Shown: positions 59,101 to 62,262, counted from the stretch's first letter. The stretch is DNA of 64,000 bases from Bathymodiolus brooksi (GCA_963680875.1 OY804589.1:2604001-2668000); one strand, 5' to 3'. Notes: generated from the sequence alone by a model not told the origin. Numbers and translations: made by a program.

Positions 59101-62036
59101 GAATCTATGGAATATCCTCTATGATAATTACTCATTTCGTCCCAATCGGTTAGCAAACATGGCCACCACATGCAATTCTTGTTTCTGATTGGTCGATTTC
59201 TAAAAAATCTTCTCCTTTGAAACTGCTTAACCATATGAACCGAAACTTGGTAGGAAGCATCTACATGTATGGAAGGTTCTGTATTAGGTTTCCTCAAAGC
59301 AGAATGAAAGGTGAGCGACACAGGCCCAGCCCACTGAGCCTCTAGTTTCCAGGAGTTATTGCCCTTTTAGAATATTTCATCAAAAAATTTGTATGTTTAA
59401 CTATTTCTACGTTTTAAATGGGAATTCCTTAACACTTGACATTAATTTGCTCCCATTGTGATGACCTTGACATTAATTGTTAGTCTGTTCCCATTGTGAT
59501 GACCTTGACATTAATTGTTAGTCTGCTCCCATTGTGATGACCTTGACATTTAATGTTATCCTCTTCCTATTGTGATTACCTAATCATTTATTGTTACTAT
59601 TTTTAGATGGATTAGTAAGTCATGTATGTGCTATAAACACTGGAGATGGTTCAACGGTTTTTCATCGATGTGTGCGAAAGGGAGATAACTATAGGATCAT
59701 GGAGTTGTTACTTAAGATAGATGATACCTGTATCAACATTCAGAACTCCTCTGGGCTAACCCCACTTCACTTGGCTTGTCAGTTAGACAGGAGACATTGT
59801 GTAGACAAACTTCTTGTAAGTATTCCTCTGGACTAACCCCACTTCACTTGGCTTGTCAGTTAGACAGGAGACATTGTGTAGACAAACTTCTTGTAAGTGA
59901 TGTTATATTTTATGTAATGTTTGTAAAATATAGAAAAAAAATAATTGAAAAATGTTACTGATAAAACGAAAAACGAAAAATACCATACTGTTGGAACAGT
60001 TCCAAAATGCAATAGAACAATCTTAGAAACAGAGGGAAAATCATTACCCCTAATACAAATTCCTGGCTTGGTACAGGCACTTCAATAAAAGTGGTGGGAC
60101 TAAACTAGTTTTATGGCCTAAATCTCCCTTAGTGAAATGATGTATTTATTGTAATTACTTTCCACATGTCAATAAAATGTTAACCTTCACATATGACCAG
60201 GAGAACAGTGTTATTATAAAGAACATTATAATCTTGAACAGTATACATAATATATTTAATCTTCGTGAAACAGCAGTTGTCATATGTATAATATTAGTTC
60301 TATTTAAGAAAGTTGATGATCACAAACATTATTTAAATATTAGATTGTATACAAGAGCCTAAATTAATTAAGATTAAATGGGTTTTAAAGGTAAAGATTG
60401 GCTGCTATGGAGACAAAATGTAAATATTTACTCAAAATTTACATATGGAATCTTTAAATTGCAAGGAGCATGTGACATTAAAAACACAGCACCCACTATG
60501 GTGCACTATCAGGCTTTCGGTATTTTATAACCTGTGAATCCATCCACCTCAATTGAGCATCTCCTATCCACAATCTAAGAGGGGGGTAAGCTGGGCAGCT
60601 CTATGTGGATGAGTCCTGGAACTGTCACCTATATCCAGCATTTAAAACAAAACAGGTATGTACCTTTGATGGTTGTCTCAGGGGAGTGAATGTACTTCAA
60701 AAACCTGTTCTCAAACACTTCAACAATGTTATTTCCAACTGTTGCGAAAAGGTTTTTGAAGTATTTGAGAGTTTGAGAACAAGTTTTTGAACGATGGACA
60801 CACCGTTGTTTAGTGGACATTTAGGGACATCTGATGCCTTATCACATTTAATGTTATCCTTACAATAACTAATGCTATGAGTAAAAACTTACTTTCAAAC
60901 GGCACAACATGGCTTCCAATTATGACGTACATTCAACCCCCTGTGTCTAGAAAAAGATTTGTTGTTGATCTGAAATCCAACATGGCCACCAACCAATACG
61001 AGTCATATTTTAATTTAAAATATTTCATGTCAAGATATTAAGCCAAAGTCAACTGGTAATATTCATAGGTATTTTTTGTTTTCCAGGGCTGTGTTGAGGT
61101 AGATTTAAATATTCTTACTTTAGATGGTGAGCTACCTGAGGAAATGACTAATAATAAACACATTATCAAAGCTCTCCAGCGATGTAGGAAAGGTAACCCT
61201 GTCAGGTAATTATATTAAGCTTTACTTATGGCCTTACGTCCGTACATCCCATATTTGTTTTCTGTACAATTACTTAGGTTCCCTGTAAGCACATTATTTG
61301 AAATGTATACACATGATTGGGGGCCATAAAAGGAAGGCGGAGTTCGATTTTGGACTTTACCACATTTTCTGTTCTGGAGTTATTCCATTGTTTGTATTTT
61401 AGTGGGAGGCGGGGGTCGTCCATGCCTTATTGCCACATTCAATGGCCACAAGTGTTACTTTAGAAATTGAATAATTTGAATTTAGACTGTATTTTCATTA
61501 CAATTATTAACCAGAGGACATTGTGTAACTCACGGAATATGAATTTTAACTACAGAAACTATGCAACCTTGTTTGAACCCAAACAAGTTTGAGTGAACCT
61601 CTTAACCCATTTTTGTAACGGAGGGGGGGGGGGGGGGGGGGGTTCAGGTTTTATTTGTAATTTTTTTATTCACGTTTATTGTACTTCACCTGAGTCACCA
61701 CTGTTTTAGTCAGGTTCATGTTTCTCTTCAATCTTAAGTTTTCTGTGTAGTTTATTTCTGCCATGGCTTGTCTTTTTGGCCTTATTTTTTGTCTATTGTT
61801 CTGTGTATCCTTTGATTTACAATTACACCTTTGTTATCTTTATCTTATCTCATTTACTACACAGAACGACTTTTAATTGTAGGTGTAAAGCAGCTTCAAG
61901 ATCTCGTTCTTCTTCAATTACAAATGTATCAACCTTTGGTCAACCAGTCAGAACTGAAGCACCATCCACCATCAACTTAGAGAAAGTACGGTCACGATTT
62001 GAAGCTATGAAGCATAATCGTCATAAAGATTCCTGA
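5081..62036 (+). CDS. Partial ankyrin-repeat protein gene, 14 visible coding exons (5' end missing)
   Basis: Spliced coding region: 5081-5175, 5867-5987, 7367-7437, 12682-12787, 19444-19518, 37214-37436, 40826-41031, 44018-44160, 47046-47113, 55275-55332, 56063-56148, 59607-59815, 61087-61205, 61883-62036. Every junction is GT-AG, phases agree across all 13 introns, and the total of 1734 nt is an exact number of codons ending in TGA. The product (about 577 visible residues) has roughly nine ankyrin repeats: residues 8-70 (two), a weak one near 105-131, 134-156, 168-200, 218-250, 307-335, and two in 430-490. An acidic linker (residues 340-390) and a basic Ser/Arg-containing tail follow. Ankyrin repeats mediate protein-protein contacts; no enzyme domain, signal peptide or membrane segment is visible. 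Exons are 58-223 nt while introns reach 17.7 kb because of satellites. No start codon or promoter was found. I do not recognise the orthologue. Confidence 0.82.
5176..5866 (+). other. Intron 1
   Basis: Mostly unique sequence. A short stretch near 5722-5752 (CAGGTGAGCCTCTAGG) resembles the 3' end of the AGCTCACC element found whole at 58469-59348. No other feature seen. Confidence 0.6.
5867..5987 (+). CDS. Ankyrin gene exon 2
   Basis: Acceptor TATTTTCAG ends at 5866; donor AAG|GTAATG. The first base completes the split Leu codon. It encodes [20 protein letters not shown] and then [14 protein letters not shown], a second ankyrin repeat (Gly-Asp-Leu-Pro-Leu-His in place of G-x-T-P-L-H). It ends in phase 0. 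Confidence 0.85.
6057..6312 (-). mobile_element. SINE family II copy, minus strand
   Basis: Read on the minus strand it begins near GGCCGTGATCGTATGGTAGT, has a B-box-like GTTCGAACCC and GATAAAATTTGTCAGTGACT in the middle, and ends with the GATATAACTGAAATATTGTT-type tail. Sister copies are at 12217-12468 and 46711-46962. Confidence 0.8.
6393..6600 (+). mobile_element. Decayed SINE family I copy
   Basis: Degenerate tRNA-like head (TGGTGTAATGTTATAATGC), B-box remnant GGGTTAGAGC, then TAAAGACTATAAAATAG and a broken tail. It is older than the other family I copies. Confidence 0.6.
6890..7312. mobile_element. Fold-back element with an internal 30-bp minisatellite
   Basis: The segments near 6890-6955 and 7252-7312 are imperfect inverted copies (CTCAAACACAAATTTGACAG when the right arm is read in reverse, against TTTCAAACACAAATTTAACAG on the left). 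They flank about nine 30-bp units (TCGTCAGACACGTTTGAC..) at 6955-7232. The ten-codon periodic open frames on both strands are by-products of the period. It lies just upstream of exon 3. Confidence 0.7.
6955..7232. repeat. 30-bp minisatellite (about 9 copies)
   Basis: Head-to-tail 30-bp units, two per 60 bases, with variation mainly at GACAGG/GACGGG/GATGGG. It is bounded on both sides by inverted arms. Confidence 0.93.
7367..7437 (+). CDS. Ankyrin gene exon 3
   Basis: Acceptor TATTCTTATTCAG ends at 7366; donor CTAAG|GTAAGT starts at 7438. It is 71 nt, phase 0 in, phase 2 out, encoding [20 protein letters not shown] and then AWL(R), a linker rather than a clear repeat. Its last 42 bases plus the donor seed the downstream 44- and 34-bp arrays. 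Reading past this donor gives AGG TAA, an immediate stop, so only this first donor keeps the frame. Confidence 0.8.
7396..8714 (+). repeat. 44-bp array made from the exon 3 end and its donor (about 30 units)
   Basis: Each unit is the last part of exon 3 (ACATTACAGAGTAAAATACA, then AAAGCATGGCTAAG) followed by GTAAGTCTA. Almost every unit keeps the strong donor AAG|GTAAGT. Each also has CTAAC eight bases before an ATTACAG, resembling a branch point and acceptor. A 14-unit (616-bp) higher-order duplication is visible: variant units (AAAGTATGG, CTAATGTAAG) near 7500-7570 recur near 8116-8190. Confidence 0.93.
8715..11275 (+). repeat. 34-bp array, shortened derivative of the 44-bp array (about 75 units)
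   Basis: The unit is GTAAGTCTAATATGATACAT plus AAAGCATGGCTAAG. It is the 44-bp unit with a 10-bp loss (CATTACAG region), so the acceptor-like part is gone while the donor remains. Some donors have changed to GATAAGT, GTAAAT or GTGAGT. The array ends at TCTAATAGAATTATAAATT. Confidence 0.93.
11274..11604. mobile_element. MITE-like fold-back element
   Basis: The left arm (about 11274-11360, with TTTACTGATATGTCGTGGCG) and the right arm (about 11500-11604, with GCCACGACATATCAGTAAAG) are imperfect inverted repeats of roughly 80-90 bp. The middle is non-coding. Target duplication not resolved; the left end abuts the 34-bp array. Confidence 0.65.
11645..12022 (-). mobile_element. SINE family I copy, minus strand, near full length
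   Basis: On the minus strand the head is AACCACATCTGTGGTGTAAT, B box GGTTCAAGCCCC, with standard body and tail; the tail end (GAGTGAGTGAGT on the plus strand) is at 11645. Its head closely matches the left edge of the 51-bp array (20037), so it is a good reference for the unexpanded form. Confidence 0.85.
12217..12468 (-). mobile_element. SINE family II copy, minus strand
   Basis: Same order as 6057-6312: tail GATGTTTAATGCCACTTTCA, middle CGCTGACAAACTTTATCAC, and head ending CATACGATCACGACCACG. A short GATTTTATT duplication sits in the middle. Thirty bases downstream begins the duplicated acceptor of exon 4. Confidence 0.8.
12500..12735 (+). repeat. Four-copy duplication of the exon 4 acceptor and exon start (about 55 bp each)
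   Basis: Acceptors (T)TTTTAG|AAGAC end at 12517, 12570, 12625 and 12681. Spacers and exon starts (GAGATTGTCTCCCCTGGTTT) are nearly identical. Read in the gene's frame, copy 1 meets TGA, copy 2 runs into the TAG of copy 3's acceptor, copy 3 meets TGA, and only copy 4 stays open. The fourth is therefore the working acceptor. Confidence 0.93.
12682..12787 (+). CDS. Ankyrin gene exon 4
   Basis: Acceptor CCATTTTTAG; donor AAG|GTCAGT. The first base completes the Arg codon of exon 3 and it ends in phase 0. It encodes [20 protein letters not shown] and then [15 protein letters not shown], with the outline of a divergent ankyrin repeat (A-x-x-G..x-L..L-L-E-x-G-x-x-V). The donor has C at +3, weaker than the exon 3 donor. 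Confidence 0.8.
12788..13107 (+). other. Intron 4, proximal part
   Basis: AT-rich unique sequence with a short A-rich run near 12898-12920. No gene or repeat recognised. Confidence 0.6.
13108..14006. mobile_element. Dispersed element with two tandem copies of about 597 bp
   Basis: It starts at a short palindrome (GTCTCCCCTTTGAACAAAGG, then GAGAC) followed by a TTCTTCCGCTTCTTCC pyrimidine tract. The tract recurs at about 13140 and 13738. Inside are further reiterations of GGTCAATGATA and TTGACCTCAAGGTCAAAT. The second copy is cut off where the 48-bp array begins. The 177-residue minus-strand open frame across it looks like an artefact. Confidence 0.6.
14007..19214 (-). repeat. 48-bp satellite made from the SINE family I tRNA head (about 108 copies)
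   Basis: On the minus strand each unit reads GATGTAATGATTAGTGTGCT, then CACCTCCAGTGTGGTAGACC, then GTGGGTTT. This matches the SINE family I head from just after its first bases to the first half of the B box. The right edge (CTAATCATTACACCTCTGATGC when read +) matches the SINE's own 5' terminus, so the array sits at the start of a minus-strand SINE whose body is missing on the left. Because 48 is divisible by 3, very long open frames appear on both strands; they are not genes. Confidence 0.92.
19215..19443 (+). other. Intron 4, distal part
   Basis: Unique sequence between the 48-bp array and exon 5, ending with the acceptor TTATTTTCAG. Confidence 0.6.
19444..19518 (+). CDS. Ankyrin gene exon 5
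   Basis: Acceptor ATTATTTTCAG; donor CAG|GTGATT. It is 75 nt, phase 0 on both sides, encoding [20 protein letters not shown] and KLLCQ, an ankyrin repeat (W-P-L-Y-L-A in place of T-P-L-H-L-A). The donor is non-optimal at +5 (T). A 26-bp minisatellite begins within ten bases of it. Confidence 0.8.
19522..19775. repeat. 26-bp minisatellite directly after the exon 5 donor (about 9 copies)
   Basis: Units of ATCCAATCAAAACTTCTCTT plus TACTAT; the first copies are more divergent. The array starts at GTGATTATCCAATC, almost touching the splice donor. A read-through ORF here is low complexity and not taken as coding. Confidence 0.85.
19776..20035 (+). other. Unique intron sequence
   Basis: Sequence between the 26-bp and 51-bp arrays. 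A short open stretch ([17 protein letters not shown]) ends at a GTAAGT near 19830, but I see no acceptor and the exon 5 to 6 phase is already satisfied without it. Confidence 0.5.
22549..31360 (+). repeat. 4406-bp higher-order duplication within the 51-bp array
   Basis: Irregular landmark units recur exactly 4406 bp apart: the interrupted unit with ACAATGTGTGG at about 22590 and 26996; a short unit at about 25350 and 29756; and two 715-codon shadow frames at 23246-25393 and 27652-29799 that are identical apart from about one residue. A partial older copy precedes it: the block ending 21444 corresponds to that ending 25393 (offset 3949). Near-identity over 4.4 kb of satellite implies a recent event or an assembly duplication. 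Confidence 0.8.
31400..34470 (+). repeat. 1536-bp higher-order duplication within the 51-bp array
   Basis: Landmarks at 31519, 31699, 31765 and 31782 recur at 33055, 33235, 33301 and 33318, a constant offset of 1536 bp, with variants such as GTCAGGAGGCTC shared by both copies. It overlies the end of the 4406-bp pattern. Confidence 0.8.
36427..36587 (+). mobile_element. SINE family I body following the 51-bp array
   Basis: It reads AAAGATTATAAAGTTCGTAT, CTTCTTTGCTAAGC, AGATTGG, then TTGTCTATCAGTGGACTATT, a degenerate version of the family I body in the right order directly after the last satellite unit. The body is then interrupted by a fold-back insertion. Confidence 0.75.
36584..36745. repeat. 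Long hairpin interrupting the SINE
   Basis: CATTACATACATAGTGTGTT near 36588 pairs with AACAAACTATGTATGTAATG ending near 36743. The inner arms GTTGTGTGAACCAG.. and ..GGTTCGTTCACACAGC also pair around a CGCGAAAGCG loop. It is a near-complete 155-bp fold-back, probably the end of an inserted element reaching to about 37045. Confidence 0.75.
36746..37045. other. Rest of the insertion in the SINE body
   Basis: Non-coding sequence with three CTTGTATCA(G/A) motifs near its right end. It separates the SINE body from its tail. Boundaries are approximate and no target duplication was identified. Confidence 0.45.
37046..37188 (+). mobile_element. Tail of the family I SINE split by the insertion
   Basis: It reads GCCAAGCGTGTTG, AACTTGTTCTTGTAATGATA, TAGCTGAAATATTGCTGAC, then CAATCACTCTCTAC, the expected order for a family I tail. 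It ends just before exon 6. Confidence 0.7.
37214..37436 (+). CDS. Ankyrin gene exon 6
   Basis: Acceptor TTGTTTTTTAG; donor AAAG|GTATTT. It is 223 nt, phase 0 in, phase 1 out. It encodes one full repeat ([20 protein letters not shown], then LLSF), a Ser/Arg-rich loop ([18 protein letters not shown]), and the first half of the next repeat ([12 protein letters not shown]), whose second helix is on exon 7. The 17.7-kb intron before it is almost all 51-bp satellite. Confidence 0.88.
37437..37665 (+). other. Intron 6, proximal part
   Basis: AT-rich sequence with a small TAATTATTAGGTCA(T/G) reiteration. No gene seen. Confidence 0.55.
37666..37935 (+). mobile_element. SINE family III copy
   Basis: Head GGGGCCTGGGTGGCTCAATG, middle TACCAGTTACTTGCCCATGG, and tail GATATAGCTGATATATTGC..GGCATTAAACACAATAAACC. 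The whole copy aligns with 4123-4385. Confidence 0.8.
37986..39014 (+). mobile_element. SINE family II copy containing the 82-bp array
   Basis: The left flank GGTCGTGATTGTATTATAGA ..TATATCACCATCA matches the family II head. The right flank TACTGCCAAAAGATTACTGC, then AGTATTATTGAAAGTAGCATTAA, matches its tail. Between them lies the 82-bp array, so the array is an internal expansion of the SINE body. Confidence 0.75.
38045..38955 (+). repeat. 82-bp satellite (about 11 copies)
   Basis: The unit contains AATAAAGCTTATCAGTTACT, ACAGGTTGATGGGTTTCTCT and GGGTACACAGTTTTC, which correspond to GATAAAGTTTGTCAGTGACT..GACAGGTCGGTGGTTTTCTC in intact family II SINEs. Copies are almost identical (TACTACAGG/TACAACAGG, GAGGTG/GAGATG), so expansion was recent. 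Confidence 0.93.
39017..39656. repeat. 45-bp satellite (about 14 copies)
   Basis: Unit ATTTTTGATCTGTTTTTAAC, ATAACATGATTTCTCTGTGC, TATTT. Copies are virtually identical apart from one TTGATC to TTTATC change seen twice. It lies between the SINE II tail and the exon 7-derived array. Its seed was not identified. Confidence 0.95.
39664..40825 (+). repeat. 83-bp array made from the exon 7 acceptor and exon start (about 15 units)
   Basis: Each unit starts GTTTTCTA(T/G)GGTACTT and continues AAGATAGTGAG..TTTGTTAAACCACGAAGCTA..GCAGTCTTACTTGAT, matching the acceptor and first 75 nt of exon 7. About 12 distal units are 83 bp and frameshifted. The last three upstream of the exon (starting about 40578, 40656, 40735) are 78-82 bp and still encode an ankyrin helix pair in frame ([19 protein letters not shown]). 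Many, not all, keep TCTAG|GG; others have TCTATGG, which destroys the AG. Confidence 0.93.
40826..41031 (+). CDS. Ankyrin gene exon 7
   Basis: Acceptor TTGTTTTCTAG; donor GTG|GTAAGA. Its first two bases finish the Gly codon begun in exon 6, giving [20 protein letters not shown] across the junction, a classic ankyrin second half. The rest is a charged helical linker ([20 protein letters not shown]..). It ends in phase 0. The stretch ACTTGATTCTAATGGAAATT inside the exon also occurs just before the acceptor, showing the duplication reaches into the exon. Confidence 0.88.
41032..44017 (+). other. Intron 7: AT-rich, with a recurrent GTCAGGAGTGCAACA motif
   Basis: A 3-kb AT-rich intron without tandem repeats. 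The motif starts at 41760, 41935, 42126, 42291 (14 of 15 bases), 42987 and 43349 on +, and at 42641 on - (TGTTGCACTCCTGACAT). About 41575-41800 is similar to 44910-45140 inside the TTAA-bounded element, suggesting that part of this intron is a related, older element. No credible coding frame was found. Confidence 0.6.
44018..44160 (+). CDS. Ankyrin gene exon 8
   Basis: Acceptor TTTTATTTTCAG; donor CTC|GTAAGT. Phase 0 in, phase 2 out. It encodes [20 protein letters not shown] and then [14 protein letters not shown], a well-formed ankyrin repeat with G-D-T-P-L, followed by an acidic DDDDYS that begins the linker. Confidence 0.88.
44161..44326 (+). other. Intron 8, proximal part
   Basis: Short unique stretch; nothing recognised. 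Confidence 0.5.
44327..44692 (+). mobile_element. SINE family I copy with the A-box region deleted
   Basis: Head ACCGCATCGGTGGCGTGCTT lacks the usual TAATGGTTAGC segment. The B box GGTTCGAGCCCC, body and CACTCACT tail are present. The missing segment includes part of the internal promoter, so this copy is probably transcriptionally dead. Confidence 0.82.
44789..46196. mobile_element. TTAA-bounded DNA transposon remnant, 1408 bp
   Basis: Terminal inverted repeats GGGTGTAGGCC and GGTCTACACCC lie immediately inside TTAA (44785-44788 and 46197-46200). TTAA duplications are typical of piggyBac and Kolobok elements; the GGG start differs from the usual piggyBac CCC, so I do not assign it. Open frames inside (such as 45619-45978) are AT-rich, with no recognisable transposase motif. 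Part of the interior resembles intron 7 sequence. Confidence 0.7.
46258..46624 (+). mobile_element. SINE family I copy
   Basis: Head ACCGCACCAGTGGTGGGTGT with an extra GTGG, a damaged B box (GTGAGTCCCGATC), and a body and tail of standard order ending CACTCATTCACTT. Confidence 0.82.
46711..46962 (-). mobile_element. SINE family II copy, minus strand
   Basis: On the minus strand: head near GGTCATGATCATATGGTAGT, B box GTTCGAACCCC, GATAAAGTTTGTCAGTGACT, and a tail ending at 46711. It is the best-preserved family II copy here and serves as the reference for the 82-bp array. Confidence 0.82.
47046..47113 (+). CDS. Ankyrin gene exon 9
   Basis: Acceptor CATTTTTCAG; donor GAG|GTATAT. It is 68 nt, completes the Ser codon from exon 8, and ends in phase 1. 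It encodes [20 protein letters not shown], an acidic linker with DSGxxDDD, a serine in acidic context that could be a kinase or degron site. That function is inference only. Confidence 0.72.
47204..47835. repeat. Dispersed element with a 156-bp tandem repeat (about 3.6 copies)
   Basis: It begins TTAGCTCGCCTGTACGAAAT..GTCGGCGGCGGC. GTTTGCGTTTAGGTCCAA recurs at 47270, 47426, 47582 and 47738, a constant 156-bp step. GTTGATGAAACTTCACATGT is the most conserved part. Confidence 0.88.
47880..48102 (+). mobile_element. Dispersed element carrying the 27-bp array
   Basis: Its segment TATTTTTATTGAAGTGCCTG, TACCAAGGCAGG recurs inverted at about 60065-60110, in a copy that has only one 27-bp unit. This marks the array as an expansion within a dispersed element. 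Confidence 0.65.
48103..48835 (+). repeat. 27-bp minisatellite (about 27 copies)
   Basis: Unit ATTTTAGAACTGTTCTGACA GTATGGT with TCTGA/TCCGA and TTTT/AGTTT variants. Nine-codon periodic frames on both strands (YFRTVPTVW on +, TVRTVLKYH on -) are by-products of the period. Confidence 0.94.
48853..55105 (+). repeat. AGCTCACC-type element with an internal dimeric repeat of about 332 bp (about 18 dimers)
   Basis: It starts TTAGTTCACCTGGACCAAAG..GGCGTCCGTCGTCTGTTGTC and ends ACCAGGTGAACGATACAGGC, like the unexpanded copy at 58469-59348. Between them, half-units of about 165 bp alternate: one with GCCTTCTTCTCAGAAACTAC, the other with GCTTCTTCTCTGAAACCACT. AAAATGGCGGCTACGGCA recurs every 332-333 bp (49370, 49702, 50035, 50367). 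Higher-order steps of 665 bp (49540/50205) and 1330 bp (50205/51535) are visible. Open frames of up to 230 codons span units but are satellite by-products. Confidence 0.9.
55275..55332 (+). CDS. Ankyrin gene exon 10
   Basis: Acceptor TTTACTTTCAG; donor CAG|GTAAGA. It is 58 nt and encodes [19 protein letters not shown] between split codons (phase 1 in, phase 2 out). It is a linker without a recognised domain, supported mainly by phase agreement and good splice sites. Confidence 0.72.
55345..55505. repeat. C-rich 30-bp minisatellite after the exon 10 donor (about 5 copies)
   Basis: Units of CTCCAGACCACTGCTCCCCT plus CTCCCACCAC with substitutions. It begins about 15 bases after the donor. A run of 15 C follows at 55553-55567. 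Confidence 0.85.
55506..56062 (+). other. Intron 10, distal part
   Basis: It contains the C15 run and otherwise AT-rich unique sequence, including GTCACCTGCTATAAACAG-like fragments that also occur near 3880-3950. It ends with the acceptor TCTATTTTGTAG. Confidence 0.55.
56063..56148 (+). CDS. Ankyrin gene exon 11
   Basis: Acceptor TCTATTTTGTAG; donor CATG|GTAAGT. Phase 2 in, phase 1 out. It encodes [20 protein letters not shown] and PIGLSIYH, an amphipathic linker before the last two ankyrin repeats. Confidence 0.78.
56221..57820. mobile_element. 1600-bp inverted-repeat DNA element inserted in the SINE
   Basis: Ends TAGCCCTTTTCACAAAAATT and AATTTTTGTGAAAAGGACTA are inverted repeats with one mismatch in the terminal 20 bases. 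CTG occurs on both sides (56218-56220 and 57821-57823), and one copy fits the SINE consensus length, so a 3-bp duplication is supported. Subterminal TCTTACGA(C/T) and CTTACGATAA motifs are repeated in both orientations. No transposase frame seen. I cannot place it in a superfamily. Confidence 0.75.
56380..56512 (+). mobile_element. SINE family II 3' fragment nested in the 1600-bp element
   Basis: CTCGATATAACATTATGTGA, TAAAGTTTGTCAGTGATTTG, then GATATATTGTTGAAAGGGGC and GTTAAACACC. The head is missing. This is a third nesting level: SINE II inside the DNA element inside SINE I. Confidence 0.72.
58285..58350 (+). mobile_element. SINE family II tail fragment
   Basis: ACCGCCACGATATAACTGAA, ATATTGTTGAAAGTGGCATT, AAACACCATC, then ACAAACAACA. 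Only the 3' end is present. Confidence 0.6.
58469..59348 (+). mobile_element. AGCTCACC-type dispersed element, low-copy form
   Basis: It begins TTAGCTCACCTTGCCAAAGG, then CACTTGGCGTCCGTCGTCTG. It ends AAGGTGAGCGACACAGGCCC..TGAGCCTCT, giving short inverted ends AGCTCACC/GGTGAGC. Two imperfect internal units exist (second start GCAAACTTTGCCAAAGGCAA at about 58972). It is the unexpanded relative of 48853-55105. Confidence 0.7.
59430..59606 (+). repeat. 38-bp repeat leading into the exon 12 acceptor (about 4 copies)
   Basis: TCCCATTGTGATGACCTTGA, CATTAATTGTTAGTCTG is repeated about every 38 bases. The last, divergent copy runs into ATTGTTACTATTTTTAG, the exon 12 acceptor. Confidence 0.8.
59607..59815 (+). 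CDS. Ankyrin gene exon 12
   Basis: Acceptor TTACTATTTTTAG; donor CTT|GTAAGT. Phase 1 in, phase 0 out. It encodes two repeats: [25 protein letters not shown] and [23 protein letters not shown]. The second is a textbook ankyrin (G-L-T-P-L-H-L-A-C). Reading into the duplicate gives VSIPLD and a stop, so the first donor is the productive one. Confidence 0.9.
59739..59892 (+). repeat. 77-bp tandem duplication of the exon 12 end and donor
   Basis: TCCTCTGG(G/A)CTAACCCCAC through CTTCTT|GTAAGT occurs at 59747-59821 and again 77 bp later, with one substitution visible. The second copy has no acceptor of its own and lies in the intron. Its near-identity implies a recent duplication. Confidence 0.95.
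59975..60115 (-). mobile_element. Unexpanded copy of the element that carries the 27-bp array
   Basis: On the minus strand: ATTGAAGTGCCTGTACCAAG..then GGAACTGTTCCAACAGTATG once only. The same order at 47970-48130 is followed by about 27 copies, so this copy shows the pre-expansion state. Confidence 0.68.
60116..61086 (+). other. Intron 12, with a hairpin at about 60687-60795
   Basis: Mainly unique AT-rich sequence. CTTCAAAAACCTGTTCTCAA near 60688 pairs with TTGAGAACAAGTTTTTGAA near 60774, a fold-back of about 100 bp. It ends at the acceptor TTTTCCAG. Confidence 0.6.
61087..61205 (+). CDS. Ankyrin gene exon 13
   Basis: Acceptor TTGTTTTCCAG; donor CAG|GTAATT. Phase 0 in, phase 2 out. It encodes [20 protein letters not shown], then [15 protein letters not shown], finishing the last ankyrin repeat and starting a basic segment. 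Confidence 0.82.
61206..61882 (+). other. Intron 13, with a G20 run
   Basis: A perfect run of 20 G at 61623-61642 is preceded by CGGA. Otherwise unique. It ends with the acceptor TTTAATTGTAG. Confidence 0.65.
61883..62036 (+). CDS. Ankyrin gene exon 14 (last coding exon and stop)
   Basis: The acceptor TTAATTGTAG precedes a base that completes the Arg codon. It encodes [20 protein letters not shown] and ends [16 protein letters not shown], stop TGA at 62034-62036. The tail is basic, Ser/Arg-containing and without a known domain; the [11 protein letters not shown] end could be a short helix. Its last 42 bases are the seed of the degenerate repeats in the 3' UTR. Confidence 0.85.
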
Positions 62037-62262
62037 TCATTTAAAGCTTATTATCAAGCCAAATCTGCATAAAGATTCATAGTGATTTAAAGCTATCAAG
62101 TAAAATCGGAATACAGATTCGTAGCGATTTGAAGCTATGCAGTAAAATCTGCAAAGATTCCAGACGATTTGAAGCTATGAAGATTTCCTAGCGATTTGAA
62201 GCTATGAAGCATAATCTGCATAATGATTCCCAATGATTTAAAGCTATGAAGCAAAATTTTCA
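61995..62262 (+). repeat. Degenerate repeats of about 42 bp derived from the end of the last exon
   Basis: CGATTTGAAGCTATGAAGCA, TAATC(T/G)..CATAAAGATTCC is followed by six diverged copies after the stop (GATTTAAAGCTAT, GATTTGAAGCTATGCAG, and so on), with indels. A further partial copy (CATCAGCTTAGAGAAG..GGATTTGAAGC) lies at 62362-62400. This is the oldest-looking of the exon-derived arrays. Confidence 0.85.
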
